DNA from: Methylococcales bacterium
GTDB taxonomy: Bacteria; Pseudomonadota; Gammaproteobacteria; Methylococcales; Methylomonadaceae
DNA length: 5,754 nucleotides
Direction of reading: 5' to 3'
NCBI GenBank assembly: GCA_023146575.1
Contig: JAGLBU010000002.1
Location: forward strand, 1-5,754
The notes under the pieces are model-generated. The model saw only the letters and a program-made list of their open reading frames with translations. It was not told the DNA's origin and did no database searches. A program made the position numbers and the translations under genes. Shown here one piece after another: positions 1 through 5,135 of the stretch. The first letter of the stretch is position 1. Every line of letters begins with the position of its first letter.

Positions 1-618
1 GCGGCAATTAATGATGCCATTTTTAGCGGCGGTGTAGTGTCCAAAGCGAGCATTCCATTGTGGGTCATGTTAGTCGGTGCGGTGGGCATTGCAGTGGGTT
101 TAGCCTTATACGGGCCTAAATTAATTCGTACCGTCGGCAGTGAAATTACAGAATTAGATAAAATGCGAGCTTTTTGTGTCGCAATGGCGGCGGCGATTAC
201 GGTGATTATTGCCAGTCAATTAGGTTTGCCTGTTAGTTCAACCCATATTGCGGTCGGTGCTGTTTTTGGCGTAGGTTTTTTACGCGAATATCTAAAACGC
301 AGTTATGCGGTGATGATTGAAGAAATTAAACGTCACCATGTAGATAAAAATCCTGAGAAAGTGGAAGCCTATTTAATCGAATTTAAAAAAGCCCCGATTA
401 CAAGAAAAGGCGAAATGTTGATTGACTTAAAGGCCAATACCAGTGAAATGTCGTTAAGTAAAAAAGAGCGCAAAGGCTTGAAACGCGTTTATAATCAAGA
501 GTTAGTGAAGCGCTCACATTTGTATAAAATAGCCGCGGCGTGGATTATTACTGTGCCTGTCTCCGCGTTATTAGCGGCGATTCTTTATTTTACCATCCGA
601 GGCTTTATGTTGCCTTAG
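1..618 (+). CDS. pit: Inorganic phosphate transporter, PiT family (C-terminal part, 5' end outside window)
   Basis: The frame is open from base 1 (AAINDAIFSGG...), so the gene starts upstream and only the last 205 residues are seen. PiT proteins are inner-membrane, ion-coupled importers of inorganic phosphate (PF01384), usually around 400-530 residues. The visible part has a membrane helix (WVMLVGAVGIAVGLALYG), then the family's second signature repeat: GSEITELDKMRAFCVAMAAA, a helix, and GLPVSSTHIAVGAVFGVGF. After that comes a long charged cytoplasmic stretch rich in Lys and Glu (about residues 95-175), then a last helix (KIAAAWIITVPVSALLAAIL) and a short tail. The GTG at 37 is an internal valine codon, not a start, because homology to the family continues upstream of it. 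A lipoprotein gene follows 30 bases after the stop, so co-transcription is possible. Family assignment is firm; ion specificity cannot be read from this fragment. Confidence 0.93.
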   Translation, partial: AAINDAIFSGGVVSKASIPLWVMLVGAVGIAVGLALYGPKLIRTVGSEITELDKMRAFCVAMAAAITVIIASQLGLPVSSTHIAVGAVFGVGFLREYLKRSYAVMIEEIKRHHVDKNPEKVEAYLIEFKKAPITRKGEMLIDLKANTSEMSLSKKERKGLKRVYNQELVKRSHLYKIAAAWIITVPVSALLAAILYFTIRGFMLP

Positions 619-635
619 GCTGTATTTTTATCAAT

Positions 636-639
636 GGAG
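636..639 (+). promoter_or_regulatory. Shine-Dalgarno that selects the start at 649
   Basis: GGAG lies 9 bases before ATG 649. It overlaps the in-frame ATG at 634 and so cannot serve that codon. This favours the shorter lipoprotein with a clean signal peptide beginning MRTILLTAS. Confidence 0.7.
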
Positions 640-648
640 TTAAATTTT

Positions 649-1182
649 ATGCGAACTATTTTATTGACCGCAAGTGCTGTTTTGATCGGGACGTTGTTGG
701 TTGCTTGCGAGGATATGGACAGCCAAAAAAAGCCCTCTAAAGCGGCTGTTGTGAAAATTTTCAAACAAGAAACGACTTTGAAAGGACTGGTTTCAAATGA
801 TAAAGGACGCATAAAAGAAGGTAAGGTGCAGGCGTTAAGTTTGACAAAAAAAATCATTGCCAGCAGTGATGTACAATCGAATGGGCATTATGAAGTTAAA
901 ATCCCTGAAAATACTGCGTTACCAATTTTATTAAAAGTTATCTTTGAGCCTGATTCGGAGCAAAAAATCGAATTAACCGCGGCAGTTATTTATAATTCTA
1001 TGACAAAGTTTGATATTAATCCTTTATCAACCAAAATTGCTAAAAAAGCGAAAAAATTAGGGGGCTATACACACCCTAATATGTTGGTGGCAGCGGAAAG
1101 TATGGTGAAAATGCCTGATGATAATAAAAGTACCCAAGGCTTTCGTGGCGATCCGACCAAACAATATGGCGGCTGGCATTAA
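649..1182 (+). CDS. Predicted lipoprotein with a carboxypeptidase-regulatory-like beta domain
   Basis: The start at ATG 649 is chosen over ATG 634 because GGAG (636-639) is correctly spaced for it and because MRTILL is a normal signal-peptide n-region. The 177-residue product has a type II signal peptide with lipobox LVAC; Cys20 would be lipidated and become the mature N-terminus (CEDMDS), so the protein sits on the periplasmic face of a membrane. About residues 38-115 (LKGLVSNDKGRIKEGKVQAL ... NGHYEVKIPENTALPILLKV) have the G-x-V / G-x-I-x-G-x-V / NG-x-Y-x-V rhythm of transthyretin-like, carboxypeptidase-regulatory beta sandwiches, which often bind partners or sugars. Then comes a DINPLSTKIAKKAKKL segment and a polar tail ending GDPTKQYGGWH. 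I do not recognise a named family or function. Its stop TAA abuts the GTG start of the next gene, so the two are likely translated together. Confidence 0.85.
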   Translation: MRTILLTASAVLIGTLLVACEDMDSQKKPSKAAVVKIFKQETTLKGLVSNDKGRIKEGKVQALSLTKKIIASSDVQSNGHYEVKIPENTALPILLKVIFEPDSEQKIELTAAVIYNSMTKFDINPLSTKIAKKAKKLGGYTHPNMLVAAESMVKMPDDNKSTQGFRGDPTKQYGGWH

Positions 1183-1779
1183 GTGTCGTATAGTGATTTT
1201 AATTTAAAAAAAGTCAAAGCCCAGTTTGAGATAGAACTTATTGAGCAGACAGATTTGTTTTCAACACTGGATGATATTGCTGTTAGTCCTCTGTTGGCGG
1301 AAGTTTTAAAACAAAACATTCCTTTAGCTTTAGCGATGGGAACAGAAAAAGCCCGTTCTGAATTGATTATTGTGAATATTTTTTTAGAATTGAAAAAGCG
1401 CCTTAATATTAGTTTTTTTTCAGGAATTGATTTTACGGTAGATAAATCACAAGGACTTAATGGTTTTTGTGATTTTATTATCAGTAAATCGGCAGAGCAA
1501 TTATTTTTAGAAACCCCTATTATCGCCTTAGTGGAAGCAAAAAATGAAAAAATTGTGGGCGGTTTAGGGCAATGTATTGCCGAAATGTGGGCAGCACGGT
1601 TGTATAACCAGCAAGAAAATCAAGCGATACCATATATTTATGGAGTTGTGACGACAGGTCATGCGTGGAAATTTTTGAAGCTCGATGGCAACAAGGTCTA
1701 TATTGATATTGAAGATTATTACATTAAAAACCCCGAAAAAATTTTAGCGATTCTCACCTATATGATAAACACACCTTAA
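1183..1779 (+). CDS. Uncharacterised protein with PD-(D/E)XK nuclease-like motifs
   Basis: The 198-residue product starts at GTG 1183, immediately after the TAA of the lipoprotein gene. No strong Shine-Dalgarno is present (only a G-rich GGCGGCTGG just upstream), which suits translational coupling. In order, it has a helical N-terminal part with a conserved-looking acidic helix (TEKARSE, Glu60), a strand ending in Asp97 (GLNGFCDFII), then a hydrophobic strand with Glu118 and Lys120 (PIIALVEAKNEK), followed by a helix with Gln130 (GLGQCIAEMWAARLY). The D...ExK...Q order is that of PD-(D/E)XK folds such as the HsdR N-terminal domain and RecB-like nucleases. No signal peptide or membrane helix is seen, so it is cytoplasmic. 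No helicase, methylase or DNA-binding partner lies nearby, so restriction, repair or another role cannot be told apart. The fold is inferred from motifs; the function is unknown. Confidence 0.82.
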   Translation: MSYSDFNLKKVKAQFEIELIEQTDLFSTLDDIAVSPLLAEVLKQNIPLALAMGTEKARSELIIVNIFLELKKRLNISFFSGIDFTVDKSQGLNGFCDFIISKSAEQLFLETPIIALVEAKNEKIVGGLGQCIAEMWAARLYNQQENQAIPYIYGVVTTGHAWKFLKLDGNKVYIDIEDYYIKNPEKILAILTYMINTP

Positions 1780-1817
1780 TGGTTTAAGTCATATTATTTA
1801 ACGTTTAAAAAATCCTT

Positions 1818-2816
1818 ATGATTGTATCTAGAACTCCGCATCGCATTTCATTTTTTGGTGGTGGTACCGATTACCCCGATTATTATTTGCAACACGGTGG
1901 TAAAACTTTAGGGGTGACGATTGATAAATACTCCTACCTCAATGTCCGAAAATTACCGCCTTTTTTTGAACACAAACACCGTATTGTTTATTCACGCCAA
2001 GAAAATGTCTCAAAAATTGAGGATATTATTCATCCTGCGGTGCGAGAAACCCTAAAGTATCTCAAGGTAAATTATGGGGTGTCCATTCATCATGATGGGG
2101 ATATTCCTGCGCGCAGTGGCATGGGATCGAGTTCTGCCTTTACCGTGGGGCTGCTTAATAGTTTAAAAGCCTTAGAAGGGAAAATGGTCTCCAAAAAAGA
2201 ATTGACGAGGATGTCAATTGAGATTGAACAAGATTGGATTAAAGAAAATGTGGGCTCACAAGATCAAACCTTTGCCGCTTACGGGGGCTTGAATACCTTA
2301 AATTTTTTACAAAATGGTGAAATTACTGCTGAACCTGTGATTATGACACACAAACGATTATTAGAATTTCAAGGCAATATTTTATTATTTTTTACAGGGC
2401 TTTCACGGGCGGCATCGGATATTTTAGACGAGCAAATGGCAAAAACCGCCTTAAATGTTCCGAATCTTAATCGCATGAAAGCGTTGGTAGAAGATGCGCA
2501 CGAAATATTGGTTTCAGATACGGATTTAAATCAATTTGGGGAATTATTAAACATCACATGGGGTTTAAAAAAATCCTTATCCAGCAAAGTGACCAACCCG
2601 ACCATTGATAGTATGTATGAAAAAGCCTTAAATGCAGGGGCATTAGGGGGAAAATTATTAGGAGCGGGCAGTGGTGGCTTTATGATTTTTTATGTTGAAA
2701 AAAACAATCATGCGCAGGTTAAAGCCGCCTTAAATAATTATTTACATATTCCCTTTTGTTTTGACTTTGATGGCTCTAAAATTGTTGTTTACGAACCTAA
2801 TTATCAGGATAAATAA
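1818..2816 (+). CDS. hddA: GHMP-family sugar kinase, HddA-like (D-glycero-alpha-D-manno-heptose 7-phosphate kinase)
   Basis: HddA phosphorylates heptose 7-phosphate at C1 with ATP, giving the alpha-1,7-bisphosphate used for GDP-heptose synthesis in the cytoplasm. The 332-residue product has the usual length and layout. The N-terminus RTPHRISFFGGGTDYPDYY is the HddA-type GHMP motif 1. The ATP-binding glycine loop PARSGMGSSSAF is at 97-108. GSQDQ at 146-150 supplies the probable catalytic Asp149. Motif 3, GGKLLGAGSGGFM, is at 277-289. The start ATG fits the family N-terminus exactly, but no Shine-Dalgarno is visible in AAAAAATCCTT before it, so initiation may be weak or aided by the A-rich leader. 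It lies 38 bases after the nuclease-like gene and only 3 bases before the ColD-like gene, so kinase and dehydratase are surely co-expressed. GHMP fold is certain. Heptose is the best substrate guess, but related sugar kinases share these motifs. Confidence 0.85.
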   Translation: MIVSRTPHRISFFGGGTDYPDYYLQHGGKTLGVTIDKYSYLNVRKLPPFFEHKHRIVYSRQENVSKIEDIIHPAVRETLKYLKVNYGVSIHHDGDIPARSGMGSSSAFTVGLLNSLKALEGKMVSKKELTRMSIEIEQDWIKENVGSQDQTFAAYGGLNTLNFLQNGEITAEPVIMTHKRLLEFQGNILLFFTGLSRAASDILDEQMAKTALNVPNLNRMKALVEDAHEILVSDTDLNQFGELLNITWGLKKSLSSKVTNPTIDSMYEKALNAGALGGKLLGAGSGGFMIFYVEKNNHAQVKAALNNYLHIPFCFDFDGSKIVVYEPNYQDK

Positions 2817-2819
2817 ACG

Positions 2820-3980
2820 ATGAGTTACGAATTAGCCTATTCAACCTTTGGCGAAGAAGAAAAACAAGCGATGCATGCGGTCATTGAAAGTGACATGTTT
2901 AGCATGGGCAAAAATGTTAAAGAATTTGAACAGCAGTTTGCTAGTTTTTTTGGAAAAAAGTATGCCGTGATGGTGAATTCTGGTTCATCAGCCAATTTAA
3001 TCGCGGTGGCGGCGTTATTTCATCGGGCGGAAAATGCTTTAAAAGCAGGCGATGAAGTGATTGTACCGTGTATTTCTTGGGCGACGACTTTCTATCCCCT
3101 ACACCAATATGGCTTAAAATTAAAGTTTGTTGATATTGATTTAAAAACCCTTAATTATGATGTTGATGAATTAAAAAAAGCCATTAGCCCTAACACTAAA
3201 ATGATTGTGACGGTGTCAGTATTGGGAAATCCGTGTCATTTTGATGAAATAAATGCTTTGTGCGAGCAAAATAAGATTATTTTATTTGATGATAATTGTG
3301 AATCTATGGGGGCAAAATATAATGGAAAATACACAGGTACTTCAGGCTTAGTCAATACCTTTTCAACTTTTTTTTCGCACCATATTTCCACGATGGAAGG
3401 CGGCCTAGTGGTCACGGATGATTATGAAATCTATTGTTTAGCCAAATCATTGCGTAATCACGGTTGGACACGCGATCAAGATGAAGGCAGTCCTATTTAT
3501 GAAAAGAAAGACGATGATTTTTTTGAAGCGTATCGGTTTATTTTACCTGGTTACAACGTACGTCCTGGGGAATTACAAGGGGCTTTAGGATTAACGCAAA
3601 TTAAAAAACTGCCTCGACTCATTGACCAGCGCCGTAAAAATGCCGCTTATTTTGTTGATAAATTTAAAGATGATAAACGTTTTATTATTCAACATGAAGT
3701 CGGTGAAAGTTCATGGTTTAGCTTTACGATGATTGTGTCAAAAGAGACCGAGATTACCCGTAATCAAGTATTTTCAGCCTTAGATAAGCATGAGATTAAA
3801 TATCGGATTATTACAGGTGGTAATTTTTTAGAACACGATGTGATTAAATATATTAACCATGAGGTGACAAAATCGGATAACGCCAGTTATGCTCATAATA
3901 ATGGTTTTTTTGTAGGGAATGCACCGATTGATCTAACGGAGAGTATTGATTTATTATGTGAGGCGCTTCACGCTATTTAG
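2820..3980 (+). CDS. colD: ColD-like PLP-dependent sugar 3-dehydratase (DegT/DnrJ/EryC1/StrS family)
   Basis: ColD removes the C3 hydroxyl of GDP-4-keto-6-deoxy-D-mannose, using PLP/PMP and glutamate, on the way to the 3,6-dideoxy sugar colitose. The 386-residue product matches ColD in length and, from memory of the family, in many blocks: SMGKNVKEFEQQF, the phosphate-binding NSGSSANL (53-60), SWATTF with Trp87, FDDNCESMG with the PLP-contacting Asp158, FFSHHISTMEGG, NHGWTR, LPGYNVRP (242-249), EVGESSWF and NNGFFVGN. The decisive feature is His188 in SHHISTMEGG, at the place of the aldimine lysine of sugar aminotransferases; histidine here marks dehydratases such as ColD and RfbH. AGGA (2806-2809), 10 bases before ATG, is the likely ribosome site and lies inside the end of the kinase gene. 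No GDP-mannose dehydratase (gmd) or colC is in view, so the exact substrate is open: GDP-4-keto-6-deoxymannose, or a heptose analogue given the HddA-like neighbour. Confidence 0.85.
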   Translation: MSYELAYSTFGEEEKQAMHAVIESDMFSMGKNVKEFEQQFASFFGKKYAVMVNSGSSANLIAVAALFHRAENALKAGDEVIVPCISWATTFYPLHQYGLKLKFVDIDLKTLNYDVDELKKAISPNTKMIVTVSVLGNPCHFDEINALCEQNKIILFDDNCESMGAKYNGKYTGTSGLVNTFSTFFSHHISTMEGGLVVTDDYEIYCLAKSLRNHGWTRDQDEGSPIYEKKDDDFFEAYRFILPGYNVRPGELQGALGLTQIKKLPRLIDQRRKNAAYFVDKFKDDKRFIIQHEVGESSWFSFTMIVSKETEITRNQVFSALDKHEIKYRIITGGNFLEHDVIKYINHEVTKSDNASYAHNNGFFVGNAPIDLTESIDLLCEALHAI

Positions 3981-4022
3981 CGCAGAGTTTGCTCAATACA
4001 AACGAGCTGACGCTTAAAAAAT

Positions 4023-4059
4023 AAAACCTCAGTGACTTTATAATCATTGAGGTTTTTTT
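4023..4059. terminator. Bidirectional rho-independent terminator between convergent genes
   Basis: Bases 4023-4035 (AAAACCTCAGTGA) pair with 4044-4056 (TCATTGAGGTTTT), a 13-bp stem with one G-T wobble and the 8-base loop CTTTATAA. On the plus strand the stem runs into seven T (4053-4059), ending the hddA-colD transcript. On the minus strand it is followed by the complement of the A-rich run at 4015-4026, so it can also end the gene that stops at 4065. A weaker nested fold just upstream (AGCG 3979-3982 with CGCT 4011-4014, GTTTG 3987-3991 with CAAAC 3999-4003) may add to it. Confidence 0.88.
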
Positions 4060-4064
4060 ATATT

Positions 4065-4409
4065 TTATTTAGTAAGTGATCGTAAGTGTTTTTTATAAGG
4101 CGAAATTAATTTTTCACATAATAACCCTCTGCCCATAGTTTTATAATTATTTTTAAGCTTATTGATAGCAGGTCGAGATAATCGTTTCGCTTTTTTTGAT
4201 GTGATAACTTTCTCACATTTTTTTTCCACGATAGAGCCATTAAGCTTTGCAGAAAGAGCAGGTTTGTAACCACAGATATTTTCAATGTTTTTATTAAGGT
4301 CTCTATGGGTGTAAAGTTTGGCGCACGCTTGTTCAGATACTTTACTAAAGGCAGGTTGAGAGTATAGATTTATTGACACCAAGAAAAGTATTAGGAATAG
4401 AGATTTCAT
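4065..4409 (-). CDS. Small secreted, basic, four-cysteine protein of unknown function
   Basis: An in-frame ATG lies 12 bases upstream at 4421, but a perfect GGAGG (4415-4419, minus strand) sits 5 bases before ATG 4409 and overlaps the earlier ATG, so 4409 is the start. The 114-residue product begins MKSLFLILFLVSINLYSQPA, a Sec signal peptide with a likely cut after AFS (about residue 22). The mature protein of about 92 residues is very rich in Lys and Arg (for example KKAKRLSRPAINKLKNNYK) and has four cysteines, at 29, 46, 65 and 98, enough for two disulfide bonds in the periplasm or outside the cell. I recognise no family. High charge, small size and cysteines could fit a periplasmic inhibitor, a binding protein or an antimicrobial-like peptide, but nothing here decides. 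It is convergent with the colD-like gene and has its own upstream region. Confidence 0.75.
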   Translation of the reverse strand: MKSLFLILFLVSINLYSQPAFSKVSEQACAKLYTHRDLNKNIENICGYKPALSAKLNGSIVEKKCEKVITSKKAKRLSRPAINKLKNNYKTMGRGLLCEKLISPYKKHLRSLTK

Positions 4410-4414
4410 TTGAT

Positions 4415-4419
4415 CCTCC
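4415..4419 (-). promoter_or_regulatory. Strong Shine-Dalgarno that selects the start at 4409
   Basis: GGAGG on the minus strand, followed by ATCAA and then ATG at 4409. It overlaps the in-frame ATG at 4421-4419 and so argues against that codon as the start. Confidence 0.85.
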
Positions 4420-4421
4420 AT

Positions 4422-4960
4422 ATTGATGGGATAGTATTAGGTTGGAAGCCAAATACTTATTAGTAATAATCACTATGGGTGATGTTAATCACATAATTAT
4501 ATGGCTTTATGGGGGGTACATTCAAGATGGAATTTGATAAAATAGGTGATGAATCACAAAAAATTAAAGAATATATGGGAGCTAAACTGAAGTAAAAAGC
4601 TTGAGAAAATTTAAGTTTGGTTCGTAGGGTTACAAGTAAAAATAGAATGATTTTAAGCGAGTATGTTCAGATGATTTTTTAGGAAGGATTACAATTTGAT
4701 TCAAAGGACGAATTTTAAAACCTTGATACGCGCAAGGAACGTGGATGAAATAACGCCAACAACTTGATTTACAAACCTTTCATTATAATTATGGATTGTT
4801 ACTGTAAAAATCAAAAACCACCGCAATAGAAAAAGCGAAAAATCCGAATATACGCTTTGACAGGCACAGCAATTAGCGCCAAATAATTCACAAGCCCATT
4901 AATTACATAAAACTTAAAAATATAAAGGTAAGATCGCTTTAAAAAGGGGTGAATTTTAAC
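4422..4960. other. AT-rich intergenic region without a convincing gene
   Basis: All six frames are broken by frequent stops. The longest plus-strand pieces are a 22-codon ORF at 4527-4595 (MEFDKIGDESQKIKEYMGAK...) with a poorly placed G run upstream, and, further on in the same frame, a stop-free string of about 25 codons (reading SLVRRVTSKNRMILSEYVQM near its middle) that ends at a TAG near 4680. These could be scraps of a decayed gene, but stop frequency over the whole stretch is about what AT-rich noncoding DNA would give. There are no tRNA-like folds, long repeats or transposon ends. A CRP-like palindrome is listed separately. Confidence 0.6.
4478..4493. promoter_or_regulatory. CRP-like operator palindrome
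   Basis: GGTGATGTTAATCACA matches the 16-bp CRP consensus TGTGA-N6-TCACA at 9 of the 10 fixed positions. Its centre (4485.5) is 61.5 bases from 4424, which would be the start of a minus-strand transcript if TACTAT (complement of 4431-4436) is the -10 box. That is the classic class I activator position for the secreted-protein gene. The -10 is weak and no good -35 is present, which suits an activator-dependent promoter but proves nothing. Confidence 0.35.
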
Positions 4961-4989
4961 TTGCAATCCACGCCGTTATCCTTTAGTTT
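4961..4989 (+). promoter_or_regulatory. Possible sigma-70 promoter for the TPP riboswitch and thiC
   Basis: TTGCAA (4961-4966) and TAGTTT (4984-4989) are 17 bases apart. Transcription would begin near 4996, just before the riboswitch, which is where a leader promoter is expected. Both boxes are poor matches, so the position supports the call more than the sequence does. Confidence 0.4.
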
Positions 4990-5003
4990 AAGCGACTGTC
5001 ACT

Positions 5004-5088
5004 AAGGCTAGGGGTGCTTTATTTTTAGGATAAAGCTGAGAAAAACCCTTTGAACCTGAGTCTGGATTACACCAGCGTAGGAAAGCCC
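5004..5088 (+). ncRNA. TPP riboswitch (THI element) upstream of thiC
   Basis: All conserved parts of the thiamine pyrophosphate aptamer are present. P1 pairs GGCT (5006-5009) with AGCC (5084-5087). P2 pairs GGGT (5012-5015) with ACCC (5045-5048). P3 pairs GCTTTAT (5016-5022) with ATAAAGC (5030-5036). Then come the GCTGAGA block (5035-5041), GAACCTGA (5052-5059), the CTGG/CCAG stem (5062-5065 with 5072-5075) and GCGTAGGAAAG (5075-5085), whose AGG pairs with CCT (5055-5057). There is one extra G, CCTGAGTCTGG, where CCTGATCTGG is usual. Binding of TPP lowers thiC expression; the downstream leader appears to hide the ribosome site. Confidence 0.97.
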
Positions 5089-5092
5089 CACC

Positions 5093-5131
5093 CGTTTTTC
5101 TGCGCTTTATCTTTTTGTTATTGGAGAAACG
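5093..5131 (+). promoter_or_regulatory. Predicted Shine-Dalgarno-sequestering hairpin (riboswitch expression platform)
   Basis: CGTTTTTC (5093-5100) is complementary to GAGAAACG (5124-5131), 8 bp with one wobble. This pairing covers three of the four bases of the thiC GGAG (5123-5126). The bases just before it, CACCC (5089-5093), can instead pair with GGGTG (5012-5016) in the P2 strand of the aptamer. This gives a plausible two-state switch: the aptamer folded with the ribosome site closed, or the aptamer broken with the site open. Pairing was read by eye; no energies were computed. Confidence 0.5.
5123..5127 (+). promoter_or_regulatory. Shine-Dalgarno of thiC
   Basis: GGAGA lies 8 bases before GTG 5136. 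It identifies the GTG start and is the element predicted to be hidden by the upstream leader strand at 5093-5100. Confidence 0.85.
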
Positions 5132-5135
5132 CACT

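Noticed and set aside
540..740. 66-codon plus-strand ORF across the end of pit and the start of the lipoprotein gene
   Set aside because: It overlaps two well-supported genes in another frame, has no ribosome site and has no protein-like features.
615..857. 80-codon minus-strand ORF
   Set aside because: Antisense shadow of the lipoprotein gene, with no start signal of its own.
1803..2580. Near-identical string GTTTAAAAAATCCTTAT before the kinase start and, with one more A, inside the kinase gene (2563-2580)
   Set aside because: Only two copies, low complexity, and the inner copy codes for ordinary kinase residues (GLKKSLS). Most likely chance in AT-rich DNA.
4863..4877. Sigma-54-like GG...GC element
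   Set aside because: The spacing between GG and GC is 11 bases rather than 10 and the flanking bases do not fit the -24/-12 consensus.
4857..4889. Perfect TTGACA -35 box at 4857-4862 as a promoter for thiC
   Set aside because: The nearest AT-rich -10 candidates (AATAAT, TAATTC) are 19 and 21 bases away and would give a long leader; the boxes at 4961/4984 fit the riboswitch start better. It could still be a secondary promoter.
5082..5120. Intrinsic terminator as the riboswitch output (AAAGC 5082-5086 with GCTTT 5104-5108, then a T-rich run)
   Set aside because: The stem has only 5 bp with a 17-base loop and the T run is interrupted; hiding of the ribosome site explains the leader better.
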